From Desulfonatronospira sp. (GTDB taxonomy: Bacteria > Desulfobacterota > Desulfovibrionia > Desulfovibrionales > Desulfonatronovibrionaceae): 52,156 nucleotides of DNA. Position 1 is the first letter of the stretch; the number at the start of each line of letters is the position of its first letter. Below, piece after piece: positions 26,192-34,773 of this stretch. The translations under genes were made by a program, and so were the position numbers. The DNA lies in assembly GCA_003553695.1 (NCBI GenBank), contig PWFB01000048.1:1-52156 (forward strand). Reading direction: 5' to 3'. Below the pieces are notes generated by a model. That model ran no database searches, was not told where the DNA came from, and worked only from the letters and a program-made list of their open reading frames with translations.

Positions 26192-26560
26192 TCATTTATC
26201 TGTTTTGGGTGATTTGGCCGCTTTACCGGAAGATTTTTTATCTCCGCTGCTCTGAGTCTTGGGCACCAGCTTCATCTGCGGCACCAGCACCTTGCCGATT
26301 ACCAGCACTTCTTCGACCTCCTGCATACGGTTCCAGTCCGGCTCCTTGGGGTCGAAGTCCTCCGGTGCCTCCACGAGCGTGCCGTCGGTTTTTTTGAAGA
26401 GATACATCTTTGTCCTCCTGATTTTGAATCCTGTAAATTCACGGGCTATAAGCTCCCGGGCTATATATCCATCAACATCGTCCCGGGTGAAAAGGGAACA
26501 GGGAAAATGTCTGCAGCAACGTACACACCTCATGGGGGTGGTGTAGTAGCTGCCGCTCAT
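26192..26560 (-). CDS. Hypothetical protein with N-terminal Cys cluster
   Basis: I do not recognise this 122-residue protein. The ATG at 26560 gives MSGSYYTTPMRCVRCCRHFP, with Cys at 12, 15, 16 and 21, a pattern that could bind zinc or an iron-sulfur cluster. The middle (about 45-95) is rich in Glu and aromatic residues and reads like a small folded domain. The last 20 residues are Lys/Ser-rich and probably disordered. An in-frame ATG 39 bases upstream would add 13 residues; neither start has a clear ribosome-binding site. It lies 25 bases before the LUD gene on the same strand and may be co-transcribed. Confidence 0.6.
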   Translation of the reverse strand: MSGSYYTTPMRCVRCCRHFPCSLFTRDDVDGYIARELIAREFTGFKIRRTKMYLFKKTDGTLVEAPEDFDPKEPDWNRMQEVEEVLVIGKVLVPQMKLVPKTQSSGDKKSSGKAAKSPKTDK

Positions 26561-26970
26561 CTTTTTCTGCGTGGCACAGTATATACTTGTATAAAGCATT
26601 ATGGAAGAGTGTGTTGTTGCTTGACCGAAGCATCAGCCAGGGCTTCAGGCGAGTCCTTGCTAAAAAACCATTTCATCCTAATAGACAGCGGCACTCAAAT
26701 CAATCCCCTGAAAGGGGGCAAGTTTTTCATTCTAAGGAACAACATGTTTTTTTGGAACGGGAATAAAAGAATGAAATCTGCAATTGACCCCCTTGGGCCA
26801 CGGCCGCCAGGCTCATGTGCCTGCCGGTCTTCTTCCAAAGCAGTTTTAAAGCCGGGTTTTTCGTTATGAGGAAGTAAGAGTTGACCTTGCCGGAATATGA
26901 AGGCAAACCAGCCTTACTACCAATGTGCTGGGGTTTTTGTAACAAATCGTCCTGTCCATAGGGGAATACC
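26561..26970 (+). other. 410-base intergenic region before an outer-membrane protein gene
   Basis: This is the gap between two divergent genes; no convincing gene was found on either strand. A small hairpin (CCCCT at 26705-26709, AGGGG at 26713-26717, loop of 3) is followed by GCAAGTTTTT and may be a weak terminator on the + strand. Further right, CCAGC and GCTGG (about 26912-26933) flank a 13-base loop and are followed by GGTTTTT, another terminator-like or leader structure. No promoter could be fixed with confidence. Confidence 0.35.
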
Positions 26971-27843
26971 ATGAGAAGGTGCCTTGCGTTGTTTTTCTGC
27001 AGTCTGCTGGCCATGAGCTCTGCAGCTTTTGCTGAGGGCCCCGGGATGTATAATCAGGGACTCAAACTGAAAACTGTCCTGGAGCATACTGCTGAATCCG
27101 GTTTTAAAGACCATGAAACTGAAGTTTCCCGCACCATGTACGGTGTTCAGGCTGAGTATTCCTTTTTTACCCTGGGATATGACTATTCCAGCTATTCCTG
27201 GGATGATCCTGGAAATGCAGGCATTACCGAAAATGGAGATACCCCCTGGGACGGGCTGAACAATTTATATCTTTCGGCTGACGTTGTGTTTCCCCTCAGG
27301 GACCAATGGTCCTTAAACGCTGCGGCAGGGCTCAGCAGTTCTTTTGAAAAGGAGATTTCAAGATCCTTTGGGGCTTCGGCCAGGATTATTTTTTTCAGGG
27401 CCTTTGACAATGGCTGGACTGCAGGGATAGGTGCTGTTGGCGGGTATCATCCGGTGCGCAGCATTTTCATCCCTGCCATTGCCCTCGCTTACGCAGCGCC
27501 AGCAGGTGAGGGCTGGAGCGCCAGGATAGGGGTTCCTGCTACAATGGTTAGTTACGGTTTTGACAAGGATTTTGCCTTGCAGGCAGGTGTAAACTATTCC
27601 TCCAGAATCTACCGCCTTGAAAACAAAAGTCCGGTATCGAAAAAGGGATACTTCCGGGAAAGGAGCATCAGACTGGGAGTTCAGGCGGAATGGAGTCCGG
27701 TTCAGAATATGTTCGTCCAGGCAGGTCCGTATTACATGGTTGCAAGAAAATGGCAGATTTTCGACCGTCGGGAAAACCGTCTAAACAGCATGGATCTAAA
27801 AAATACTCCAGGGGTGGAGGTTAGCCTGGCCTGGAGGTTTTGA
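26971..27843 (+). CDS. Outer-membrane beta-barrel protein
   Basis: A 290-residue protein with a clear signal peptide (1-21, ending SAAFA). The mature part has alternating polar and aromatic strands (for example YGVQAEYSFFTLGYDYSSYS, VNYSSRIYRLENKS). It ends in ...VSLAWRF, the terminal aromatic signature recognised by the BAM assembly machinery. The pattern resembles the small barrel proteins of unknown function in Deltaproteobacteria (DUF6268-like, from memory). It has an AGGGGAAT site and a long untranslated region upstream, and no obvious partner. Confidence 0.75.
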   Translation: MRRCLALFFCSLLAMSSAAFAEGPGMYNQGLKLKTVLEHTAESGFKDHETEVSRTMYGVQAEYSFFTLGYDYSSYSWDDPGNAGITENGDTPWDGLNNLYLSADVVFPLRDQWSLNAAAGLSSSFEKEISRSFGASARIIFFRAFDNGWTAGIGAVGGYHPVRSIFIPAIALAYAAPAGEGWSARIGVPATMVSYGFDKDFALQAGVNYSSRIYRLENKSPVSKKGYFRERSIRLGVQAEWSPVQNMFVQAGPYYMVARKWQIFDRRENRLNSMDLKNTPGVEVSLAWRF

Positions 27844-28049
27844 AGCAATGATCATGATTTGTTATCTTTTATGTAACCAGATGTCATGGGGAGTTTGATT
27901 TCTGCTCCATGAGGAAAAACTTTTCGTTTCCGGAAAAAACCATCAGGTTCTGCATCTGGAAAGAAGGACCTTCCCCATGGCAACTGGAATAGCGGGGGAG
28001 ACAACCATTTGATTGTTCAAGGAAAAATGAACGACAGGAGGTTTTTTGA

Positions 28050-29165
28050 ATGTATACGACTCTGTTTTCACCAATAAAGGTCGGAGGCGTGAGGCTGAAG
28101 AACCGTATCACCATGGCTCCCTTGTACCTGGGTTATGCCGGTGAGGGAGGCACTGTATCGCCTCTCTTGCTGGAGCATTACCGCTTAATGGCTTCTGGAG
28201 GGGCGGCCATGATCACCGTGGAGAACGCCACTGTGGATCATCCCGCTGGCAGCGGCTCAAACCGTACCATCAGGGCGGATACCGATGAAAACCTGCCCGG
28301 GCTGGAAAAGCTGGCCGCAACGATCAAGACCGAAGGGGCGCTGGCCTGTCTGCAGCTCAACCATGCCGGAAGGTTTGCAGGGGCACAGGAGGTAGTGGCT
28401 CCTTCGGAAGTAAACACTTTCGGCCGTACTCCCAGGGCCATGAGCATTGAGGAAATAAAATCCGCGCGGGACAAATTTGTACAGGCCGCTGAAAGGGCTT
28501 TCAAGGCCGGGTTCGACATGGTGGAGCTGCATGGGGGCACCGGTTATCTCCTGGCCCAGTTTGCATCGCCTCGAACCAACAAGAGAAACGATTATTACGG
28601 GGGCTCCCTGGAAAAGAGAATGCGCTTTCCTCTTGAGGTCCTGCAGGCGGTCAGGGAAGCCGCAGGCAATAAGCCCGTGGGATACCGCTTTCTGGCGGAT
28701 GAATGGCTCCCTGACGGGTTGACCCTGGAAGAATCAGGAGTTCTTGCATCCCGGCTGTCCCATGGGGGCGTTGCATATTTGTCGGTAATGGGTGGGACTT
28801 ACGAATCTTTTTCCATGCCTGAAGTGGTCAAGGCATCCAAGAAGCCCGGATACATGGCTGATCTGGCCGGAGAAATAAGAGATCATGTCCGTGTTCCGGT
28901 AATAGCTGCCGGTCGTATTGCCGTCGGGCATATCGCAGAAGAGATACTGGCCTCAGGCAGGGCAGACCTGGTGGGCCTGGCCCGGGTGCTCTGGGCAGAT
29001 CCTGAATGGCCGGAGAAGGTGCGCCGGGAAATGGAGGATGACCTGGTGATATGCGATCCTTCCTGCAGGGACGTGTGCATGCAGCTGGTCATGCAGGGTA
29101 AACCGGCCTTTTGTCCGCAGTGGAGCCCGGAAAAGACCAGGCGGCTAAAAGACCTGTATGAGTAA
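28050..29165 (+). CDS. Old Yellow Enzyme-type NADH:flavin oxidoreductase, single-domain with 4Fe-4S motif
   Basis: A 371-residue FMN TIM-barrel enzyme. Motifs: LFSPIKVGGVRLKNRITMAP at the start, QLNHAGRFAG, DMVELHGGTGYLLAQFASPR with TNKRNDYYGGSLEKRMRF, and PVIAAGRIAVGHIAEEILAS. The C-terminus carries C335-x3-C339-x3-C343-x11-C355. This resembles the iron-sulfur motif of 2,4-dienoyl-CoA reductase and trimethylamine dehydrogenase. Those enzymes continue with FAD and NAD domains of about 270 residues, which are missing here. Electrons therefore probably come from a separate protein. An AGGAGG site precedes the ATG. Confidence 0.88.
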   Translation: MYTTLFSPIKVGGVRLKNRITMAPLYLGYAGEGGTVSPLLLEHYRLMASGGAAMITVENATVDHPAGSGSNRTIRADTDENLPGLEKLAATIKTEGALACLQLNHAGRFAGAQEVVAPSEVNTFGRTPRAMSIEEIKSARDKFVQAAERAFKAGFDMVELHGGTGYLLAQFASPRTNKRNDYYGGSLEKRMRFPLEVLQAVREAAGNKPVGYRFLADEWLPDGLTLEESGVLASRLSHGGVAYLSVMGGTYESFSMPEVVKASKKPGYMADLAGEIRDHVRVPVIAAGRIAVGHIAEEILASGRADLVGLARVLWADPEWPEKVRREMEDDLVICDPSCRDVCMQLVMQGKPAFCPQWSPEKTRRLKDLYE

Positions 29166-29196
29166 TAAGGAATCTGTCCCTGGGTTATTTTACAGG

Positions 29197-29754
29197 TCAG
29201 GTCAGATCTGAAGACGGTTTGCGGGCCATGAGGCTGGCCAGGTATTCCTGCGGATTCTGGGTTTTGCCCTCAAAATAATGCAGGATCTCCCAGTCCTGGA
29301 ACCAGGAGTAGAGTTCCTGGTCCTGGAGCAGAAAATCCGGGTTGGTGGGGCGTCCCAGCCTGGCCTGGCCGTAGGTAAAGGTTTCGTAGGCGATTATGCC
29401 CCCGGGGAGCAGGGTGTTTTTAATAGCCGGCAGCAGGGGGCGGTGCAGGTACCTGAAAACCAGCACCGCCCCGAAGAAGTTTCGGGGCAGGACGGTTTCA
29501 GGCGCTGCTTCCAGATCCACTTCCTTGATGTGCACCCAGAGTTTTTTTTTCCGGGCAATATCTTCGATTTTTTGCAGGCCGGCCCGGTTTCTGTCCTGGA
29601 AATAAACTTCAAGTCCCTGCCCGGCCAGATACAGGCCGTTTCTCCCGGAGCCGCAGGCCAGATCCAGCACTGGTCCCGGCAGAGGTGAAGCAGTAAAAAG
29701 GTGCAGGTGCTTTTTTAAAATCTCTGCCGGCTCAGAGGGATGATCGTGCTGCAT
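29197..29754 (-). CDS. Class I SAM-dependent methyltransferase
   Basis: A 185-residue methyltransferase with the SAM-binding motif I PVLDLACGSGRNGLYLAGQG (about 28-47), followed by LEVYFQDRNRAGLQKIE for the ribose-binding acidic loop. Motif VLVFRYLHRPLLPAIKNTL matches the TehB-like/DUF-type small methyltransferases. The substrate is unknown. It begins 5 bases after the stop codon of the M23 peptidase gene, so the two are likely co-transcribed. Confidence 0.85.
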   Translation of the reverse strand: MQHDHPSEPAEILKKHLHLFTASPLPGPVLDLACGSGRNGLYLAGQGLEVYFQDRNRAGLQKIEDIARKKKLWVHIKEVDLEAAPETVLPRNFFGAVLVFRYLHRPLLPAIKNTLLPGGIIAYETFTYGQARLGRPTNPDFLLQDQELYSWFQDWEILHYFEGKTQNPQEYLASLMARKPSSDLT

Positions 29755-29759
29755 TGAGC

Positions 29760-31253
29760 TTAATCCAGCCCGGCCATTTTGTCTTCACCTTTTAAGGAGG
29801 AAAACAGGATTTCCAGGTCTTCTCTGGCGGCCTTGAAGCGCTGGAGTTCATTTCCTTCCAGGGTACGTCCCGGCGGGGTGTCCACAGTGGCCGGATTGAC
29901 GTGACTTCCCCGGTGATGGACTTCATAGTGCAGATGCGGCCCTGTGGACATACCTGTTGAGCCCACGTAACCGATGGTCTGACCCTGCTCGACCCTGGCT
30001 CCGCGGCGTATGCCTGATCCGAAGCGGCTGAGATGGGCATAGACGGTGTGGTATTCATTGGGATGCCTAAGGCGTATGTAGTTGCCGTAGTTGCCCTTGC
30101 GCCCGGCGTACTCCACCACCCCGTCCCCGGCGGCCATGATGGGGGTGCCGGTGGGGGCGGCAAAGTCCAGGCCGCGGTGCATGCGGCTGTATCCCAGTAT
30201 GGGGTGGCGGCGCTTGCCGTATCCGGAAGTCAGCCTGGCCCCGTCAATGGGGGTGACCATGAGGGTCTTGCGGACAGATTCGCCGTCGGGGTTGAAAAAG
30301 TCCACTTCCCCGTCGGTTGTTTCGTAGCGGTAAATGGGAAAATTGCGGCCCCGGGTATTCAGCTTGGCGTAAAGGACTGATCCCCCCCGGACAAAGTTGC
30401 CGTCCTGATCCAGCTTTTCCTTGAACATGACTTCAAAAGAATCCCCGGGGCGGATATCACGCTGAAAGTCCACGTCAAAGGAGTAGGCTCGGATCATCTG
30501 CATAAGCACCCTCAAGGGTATATCTGAGCCTACCGCGGCGTTGTACAGGCTGGAAGTTATCTCGGCCTGGGCTACCACCGTCCTGGAGTCCAGTTTACGC
30601 TTTTCTTCAGTGGCCACCAACCCGTTTTCAGGGCATTTTTCCACCCTCACGTCCCGGTCCGCAGCCAGTCTCAGGTTCATGGCCTCAAAGACGGGCTCCT
30701 TATCATCCTCTTCCCGGAAGACCAGTGTGATTTCCTGTCCCTGCCGGATACGCCTGGGATTATAGACCTCTGAAAGTTCGGTTATGATTTCGTGGGCCTT
30801 TGTCCTGGGCAGGCCCTCCCCGTTTAACAGCCCCATAAGGGTGTCTCCGGAAGAGACCCTGATGTTTTTTTCTGAAAATCTGGCCTGGCTTTCTTCCTTG
30901 GCCAGGGTATGCAAGGGATCTTCTGATCCGGCGGCTTCCATGTACGCCTCTGCAGGAACTTTGCCGGCAATGCCCGAATCAGGCTCAGGATATTCGAGAT
31001 CTTTTAAAGTGCCTGTCTCTTCAGATGCCTGCAAGCCGGAAGCTTCAGGGATTGACTGTTCTATGGTCAGGCTCTGGAATTTTTTTTCCTGGCCGGACTG
31101 GTCATGATTTCCAGCGTCCTTGAAATCAAACCCGGACAACATGTATGTCAAAGCAAGGATAACGCAGGCCGCCAGAAGCAGCAGAGGCTTTTTGCTGCGT
31201 TTGCGCCTGTACCTGATGCGCGATTTGACGTAGGATGGTACGTAATAATCCAT
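29760..31253 (-). CDS. M23 family peptidoglycan endopeptidase
   Basis: A 497-residue envelope protein. A basic N-terminus leads to one membrane helix (about 25-43). A disordered stretch follows, then a LysM/OapA-like region (about 133-190, SGDTLMGLLNGEGLPRTKAH). The zinc peptidase domain (about 345-450) has GYGKRRHPILGYSRMHRGLD, whose HxxxD supplies two ligands, and HLHYEVHHRG as the catalytic HxH. It resembles E. coli MepM and cuts cross-links to allow wall growth. It sits downstream of ftsZ and the radical SAM gene, in keeping with a cell-wall role. AGGAGG precedes the ATG. Confidence 0.92.
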   Translation of the reverse strand: MDYYVPSYVKSRIRYRRKRSKKPLLLLAACVILALTYMLSGFDFKDAGNHDQSGQEKKFQSLTIEQSIPEASGLQASEETGTLKDLEYPEPDSGIAGKVPAEAYMEAAGSEDPLHTLAKEESQARFSEKNIRVSSGDTLMGLLNGEGLPRTKAHEIITELSEVYNPRRIRQGQEITLVFREEDDKEPVFEAMNLRLAADRDVRVEKCPENGLVATEEKRKLDSRTVVAQAEITSSLYNAAVGSDIPLRVLMQMIRAYSFDVDFQRDIRPGDSFEVMFKEKLDQDGNFVRGGSVLYAKLNTRGRNFPIYRYETTDGEVDFFNPDGESVRKTLMVTPIDGARLTSGYGKRRHPILGYSRMHRGLDFAAPTGTPIMAAGDGVVEYAGRKGNYGNYIRLRHPNEYHTVYAHLSRFGSGIRRGARVEQGQTIGYVGSTGMSTGPHLHYEVHHRGSHVNPATVDTPPGRTLEGNELQRFKAAREDLEILFSSLKGEDKMAGLD

Positions 31254-31285
31254 GGGTCTACCTCCTCTGAATTTGGAAGTCTGAT

Positions 31286-31540
31286 TTAAATATCGCCGTG
31301 TTCACGGATTTTTTCGTCCTCGTATGGAGCCAGGACCTTGCGGTACCATTCCAGCTTGGCGTGTTCCATGGCGCTTGAGCACATGCTTAGATTATCGTAG
31401 CTGTAACCCATACGCTGGGCTATCAGTCTGGAAAGCTTGTAAATGCAGTAGTTCAGTTCCCCCTGAGTGCGGACTTCTCCTGAAAGCTGCTCAAGAATGG
31501 GATCAAACAAGTCCCTGCGATTTCCTGGGATATAAGGCAT
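31286..31540 (-). CDS. Conserved small protein (DUF6899-like)
   Basis: An 84-residue acidic helical protein starting MPYIPGNRRDLFDPILEQLS and ending KVLAPYEDEKIREHGDI. The order P-Y-I-P-x-x-R, then GELNYCIYKLSR, ALE/AME-x-A-K-L-E-x-Y-R and the PYED-KI-x-x-N/H-GD end is widely conserved in bacteria and some phages; I recall it as DUF6899. No function is known to me. It lies 32 bases upstream of the M23 gene and 54 bases downstream of the radical SAM gene, all on the same strand. Confidence 0.75.
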   Translation of the reverse strand: MPYIPGNRRDLFDPILEQLSGEVRTQGELNYCIYKLSRLIAQRMGYSYDNLSMCSSAMEHAKLEWYRKVLAPYEDEKIREHGDI

Positions 31541-31594
31541 TAAAATCTCCTATGGTTCAGGACCCTCTGTCCTGTGTAATCTTTACTCTGTCCT

Positions 31595-33250
31595 CTATTC
31601 CTGCATGCCGCATCTGCGGCAGTTGCTGCACTCTGTGTCCGGGCAGGGCGGGGTGAGCCTTCCCTGCCAGTATTTCTGCCATTCGCGCTTGAGATATTCC
31701 TTTTTTACCCCGATGTCCAGCCTGTCCCAGGGCAGGGTTTCCTCCAGGGAAATCTGTCTGTCTGCGTAATGTGTTATGTCCCTGGACCACCCGGCCAGGG
31801 CTTTTTTCCAGTTACCCTGATTTTCAGCCGCCAGGAGCAAGAGTTCGTGCACGTGTTCGTCGCCCCGGGCCAGAAGTCCCTGGATACGGGCCTGAAAAGG
31901 ATTTTCAGAACTAAACTTAATCGCCTTGTGCCTGGAGCAGAGTTTTTTGAACTGCCTGCATCTGGATTCGAACTCCTGCCTGGAAACCATGGGTGACCAC
32001 TGCAGCGGGGTCCAGGGCTTGGGCACAAACATTGAAGCGCTTATCTGAATAAGCCCGATACCTTTTTTCCTGTTGCCCATCCCCTTGAATCTTGCCTGCT
32101 GTATTTCTTCCAGAAAAATTTCCAGTTCCTGAAAATCTTTACCGGTTTCACCGGGCAGCCCCAGGATGAAATAGAGTTTTAAAGTGTTGAACTGCAGCCT
32201 GCTTATTTCTTCCACGCCCTGGAGAAATTTTTCCTGGTCAAAGCGCTTGTTGACAGCCGTGCGCAGATTTCGACTTATGCCCTCTACAGCCAGGGTTATG
32301 CTCCTGGTTCCGCTTCGGCGTAGAAATTCCAGAAAGTGCTGGCTCAGGCCATCTGAGCGCATGGATGACAGGGAAAATTTAATTTTTTGCGCTTTAAGCC
32401 ACTGAAGAAATTTCTCCAGATCAGGCCAGTCCGTGAGAGATGTACCCACCAGGCCCACCTTTCCCGGGCGCATCCCGGATATCAAATCCTTAAGCTCCTG
32501 CATTTCAGCAGTACGTCCCGGCCTGTAAACGAATCCGGCTGCACAGAAGCGACAGCCGTGGGGGCATCCCCGGTTAATTTCCACCAGGAAGCTGTCCCGG
32601 AAAACGCTTTGTCCGGAGACAAATACCGAGTAGGCCGGGTTTTCAAGCCGGCGAGAGTCTGATGCAGCCACCTGCCTGGACACCCTGTGTTTCTGCCCGG
32701 ACATGTAGATTCCGGGAAAGCCGGCAATGGCCTCCAGGGCCTGCCGCCTGCCTTTTCCCTCCAAAAAACTGTTTTTGAGCGCTCTGGCTATGCAGATAAA
32801 AGAATCTTCAGCCTCCCCGGCATAAATGAAGTCCAGGCTGGGCATCACCGGAAAAGGGTTTATAAAGGTAACCGGTCCCCCGGCCATGATCAGGGGCCAA
32901 TGGTTCCTATTGGAGGCGCAAGGTTCAATTTCTTCAGCCTCCAGGCTCTGGATCAGGTTCAGGTAGTCCCCTTCAAAGTTCAGGCTGAAGCAGATGAGGG
33001 GAAAGTCGGACAATTTGTTATCCGAGTCCTGATTTGCAGCCCTTCCTGTTTTATGGTCCCAGAAAAAGCGTTGGACCAAAAAACTTCCCTCGTTTTCCAG
33101 GAGTCTGTAAACAGCCTGCCACCCCAGGGTGGACAGGGCCAGAGACTTTTGTTCCGGAAATACCAGGGCAACAGGAAGTTTGCCTCCCCATTCCCGGGTT
33201 TTGGGCCTGTACAGCCCTGAGATTGAATGCTCCCTGTTCTTGTCTTGCAA
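31595..33250 (-). CDS. B12-binding-type radical SAM protein
   Basis: A 551-residue radical SAM protein. The cluster motif is C229-x3-C233-x2-C236 in NRGCPHGCRFCAAGFVYRPG. The N-terminal part (about 25-200, VFPEQKSLALSTLGWQAVYR; GGPVTFINPFPVMPSLDFIY) is the cobalamin-binding-like domain typical of TIGR03960-type proteins, which are often fused to a DUF2344 domain that is missing here. The C-terminus ends in a Cys-rich CPDTECSNCRRCG. The reaction is unknown. The start is a TTG with no clear ribosome-binding site, so the exact N-terminus is uncertain. Confidence 0.85.
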   Translation of the reverse strand: MQDKNREHSISGLYRPKTREWGGKLPVALVFPEQKSLALSTLGWQAVYRLLENEGSFLVQRFFWDHKTGRAANQDSDNKLSDFPLICFSLNFEGDYLNLIQSLEAEEIEPCASNRNHWPLIMAGGPVTFINPFPVMPSLDFIYAGEAEDSFICIARALKNSFLEGKGRRQALEAIAGFPGIYMSGQKHRVSRQVAASDSRRLENPAYSVFVSGQSVFRDSFLVEINRGCPHGCRFCAAGFVYRPGRTAEMQELKDLISGMRPGKVGLVGTSLTDWPDLEKFLQWLKAQKIKFSLSSMRSDGLSQHFLEFLRRSGTRSITLAVEGISRNLRTAVNKRFDQEKFLQGVEEISRLQFNTLKLYFILGLPGETGKDFQELEIFLEEIQQARFKGMGNRKKGIGLIQISASMFVPKPWTPLQWSPMVSRQEFESRCRQFKKLCSRHKAIKFSSENPFQARIQGLLARGDEHVHELLLLAAENQGNWKKALAGWSRDITHYADRQISLEETLPWDRLDIGVKKEYLKREWQKYWQGRLTPPCPDTECSNCRRCGMQE

Positions 33251-33421
33251 ATTAAAGTGTGCAGCTCAATTCTTAAGGCTTGTTGATCGTTTTGATTTCC
33301 ATATGGGTTTTCAGAGAAAGAGCAGAGACAGAGTATGCTTATTTATTTCAAAATCCCTTGCCCTGTTCATACCAATAATCCCTGTTAATCACCCCTGGAC
33401 CCTGATCCATGGGTATCATGG

Positions 33422-34660
33422 CTAGTCCGCCTGTCTTCGGATAAAGGAGGGGATCTCGAATTCATCTTCGTCGAATATAAATTCCTCTCCCTTTTTCTGC
33501 CGGGTCTTGTTCTGCTTTGCACTTTCAATGGGGGCCTGGTCCTGATTGTTTCTGCTGCGCCTGATGTAGGCCGGTATATTCAGGTTGTCCTTACCCTCGG
33601 TATCAACGGACATGTTCCTGGGCCTTTGCCTGGCATTGTTCTGGCTCTTTTGAACCCTGGAGATGTCAGTAACCTTGGATGAGGTACGCTCAGAAGAGGC
33701 ATGTTCATCTTCGATTCCGGTAGCGATAACCGTAATGCGGATCTCGTCCTCGATGTTTTCATCAAATACTGTGCCGAAATAGATCTGGGCATCATCGTCA
33801 GCAGACTCGTGGATGATTTCCGCTGCCTGGCTTACCTCGTCAATAGCCAGATCCATGCCGCAGGTGACGTTCATGAGTACACCCTTGGCCCCGTCAATGG
33901 AAACATCTTCCAGGAGCGGGCTGGTTATGGCTTTCATGGCCGCCTCCCTGGCCCGGCCCTCTCCGCTGGCTATGCCGGTGCCCATCATGGCCAGCCCCAT
34001 TTCGGACATGACCGCCTTGACATCTGCAAAGTCCAGGTTGATGAGTCCCGGGACCATGATCAGGTCGGATATGCCCTTCACACCGTAGTAGAGCACCTCG
34101 TCGGCCTTCTTGAGCATCTCCAGAAATGATGCTTTTTTGGAAGCAAGTGACAGCAGACGGTCATTAGGGATGGTGATGATGCTGTCCACCACTTCTTTAA
34201 GTTCTAAAATCCCGTTTTCTCCCTGTCCGCGCCTGCGTTTGCCCTCGAAGTAAAATGGCTTTGTGACCACGGCTACAGTCAAGGCACCCATTTCCTTGGC
34301 CACCCTGGCGATGACCGGGGCGGCTCCGGTTCCGGTTCCACCTCCCATTCCCGCGGTAACAAAGACCATGTCACAGCCGTCCAGGACTTCCCGAATGTGG
34401 TCTATGCTCTCTTCAGCCGCCGCCTTACCTACCTGGGGATCGGCACCCGCGCCAAGACCCTTTGTCAGGTTTTCCCCCAGCTGGATCTTGTATTCCGCCT
34501 GGGAATGCTTAAGGGCCTGCAGGTCGGTGTTGGCCACAATAAAAGTGACTCCCTTCATGGCCGAACAGATCATGTTGTTGACGGCGTTGCTCCCGCCGCC
34601 GCCCACGCCGACCACTTTAATTCTGGCGTTGCCGTCCATCTGGATTTCCTGGTATTCCAT
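33422..34660 (-). CDS. ftsZ: Cell division protein FtsZ
   Basis: A 412-residue tubulin-like GTPase that forms the division ring. The GTP-binding signature is GGGTGTG at residues 106-112, and the T7 catalytic loop is [10 protein letters not shown] around 208-217. After a variable linker the protein ends in [12 protein letters not shown], the conserved peptide that binds FtsA. GGAGGAAACT precedes the ATG. It is the last gene of the dcw cluster, after ftsA, with a 113-base gap that may hold a separate promoter. Confidence 0.98.
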   Translation of the reverse strand: MEYQEIQMDGNARIKVVGVGGGGSNAVNNMICSAMKGVTFIVANTDLQALKHSQAEYKIQLGENLTKGLGAGADPQVGKAAAEESIDHIREVLDGCDMVFVTAGMGGGTGTGAAPVIARVAKEMGALTVAVVTKPFYFEGKRRRGQGENGILELKEVVDSIITIPNDRLLSLASKKASFLEMLKKADEVLYYGVKGISDLIMVPGLINLDFADVKAVMSEMGLAMMGTGIASGEGRAREAAMKAITSPLLEDVSIDGAKGVLMNVTCGMDLAIDEVSQAAEIIHESADDDAQIYFGTVFDENIEDEIRITVIATGIEDEHASSERTSSKVTDISRVQKSQNNARQRPRNMSVDTEGKDNLNIPAYIRRSRNNQDQAPIESAKQNKTRQKKGEEFIFDEDEFEIPSFIRRQAD

Positions 34661-34773
34661 AGTTTCCTCCTTCCCGTTTAGCTGAGAAAAATTTTTGCCT
34701 GCAATCTGTAACTGTTGTTTCTAATTGGTAATACTTATTTATTAGCCAGGCCGGACAAAAATGATGGCCGGGT

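Noticed and set aside
26507-26869. 120-residue + strand frame in the gap before the barrel gene
   Set aside because: It overlaps the Cys-rich hypothetical gene on the other strand, has no start signal and a low-complexity composition.
33251-33421. Possible terminator after ftsZ
   Set aside because: Only short complementary stretches without a T-run were seen between ftsZ and the radical SAM gene, so none is reported.
34661-34773. Separate ftsZ promoter in the ftsA-ftsZ gap
   Set aside because: Candidate elements had poor spacing (for example TTGTCC with 19 bases to TATTAC), so it is only mentioned as a possibility.
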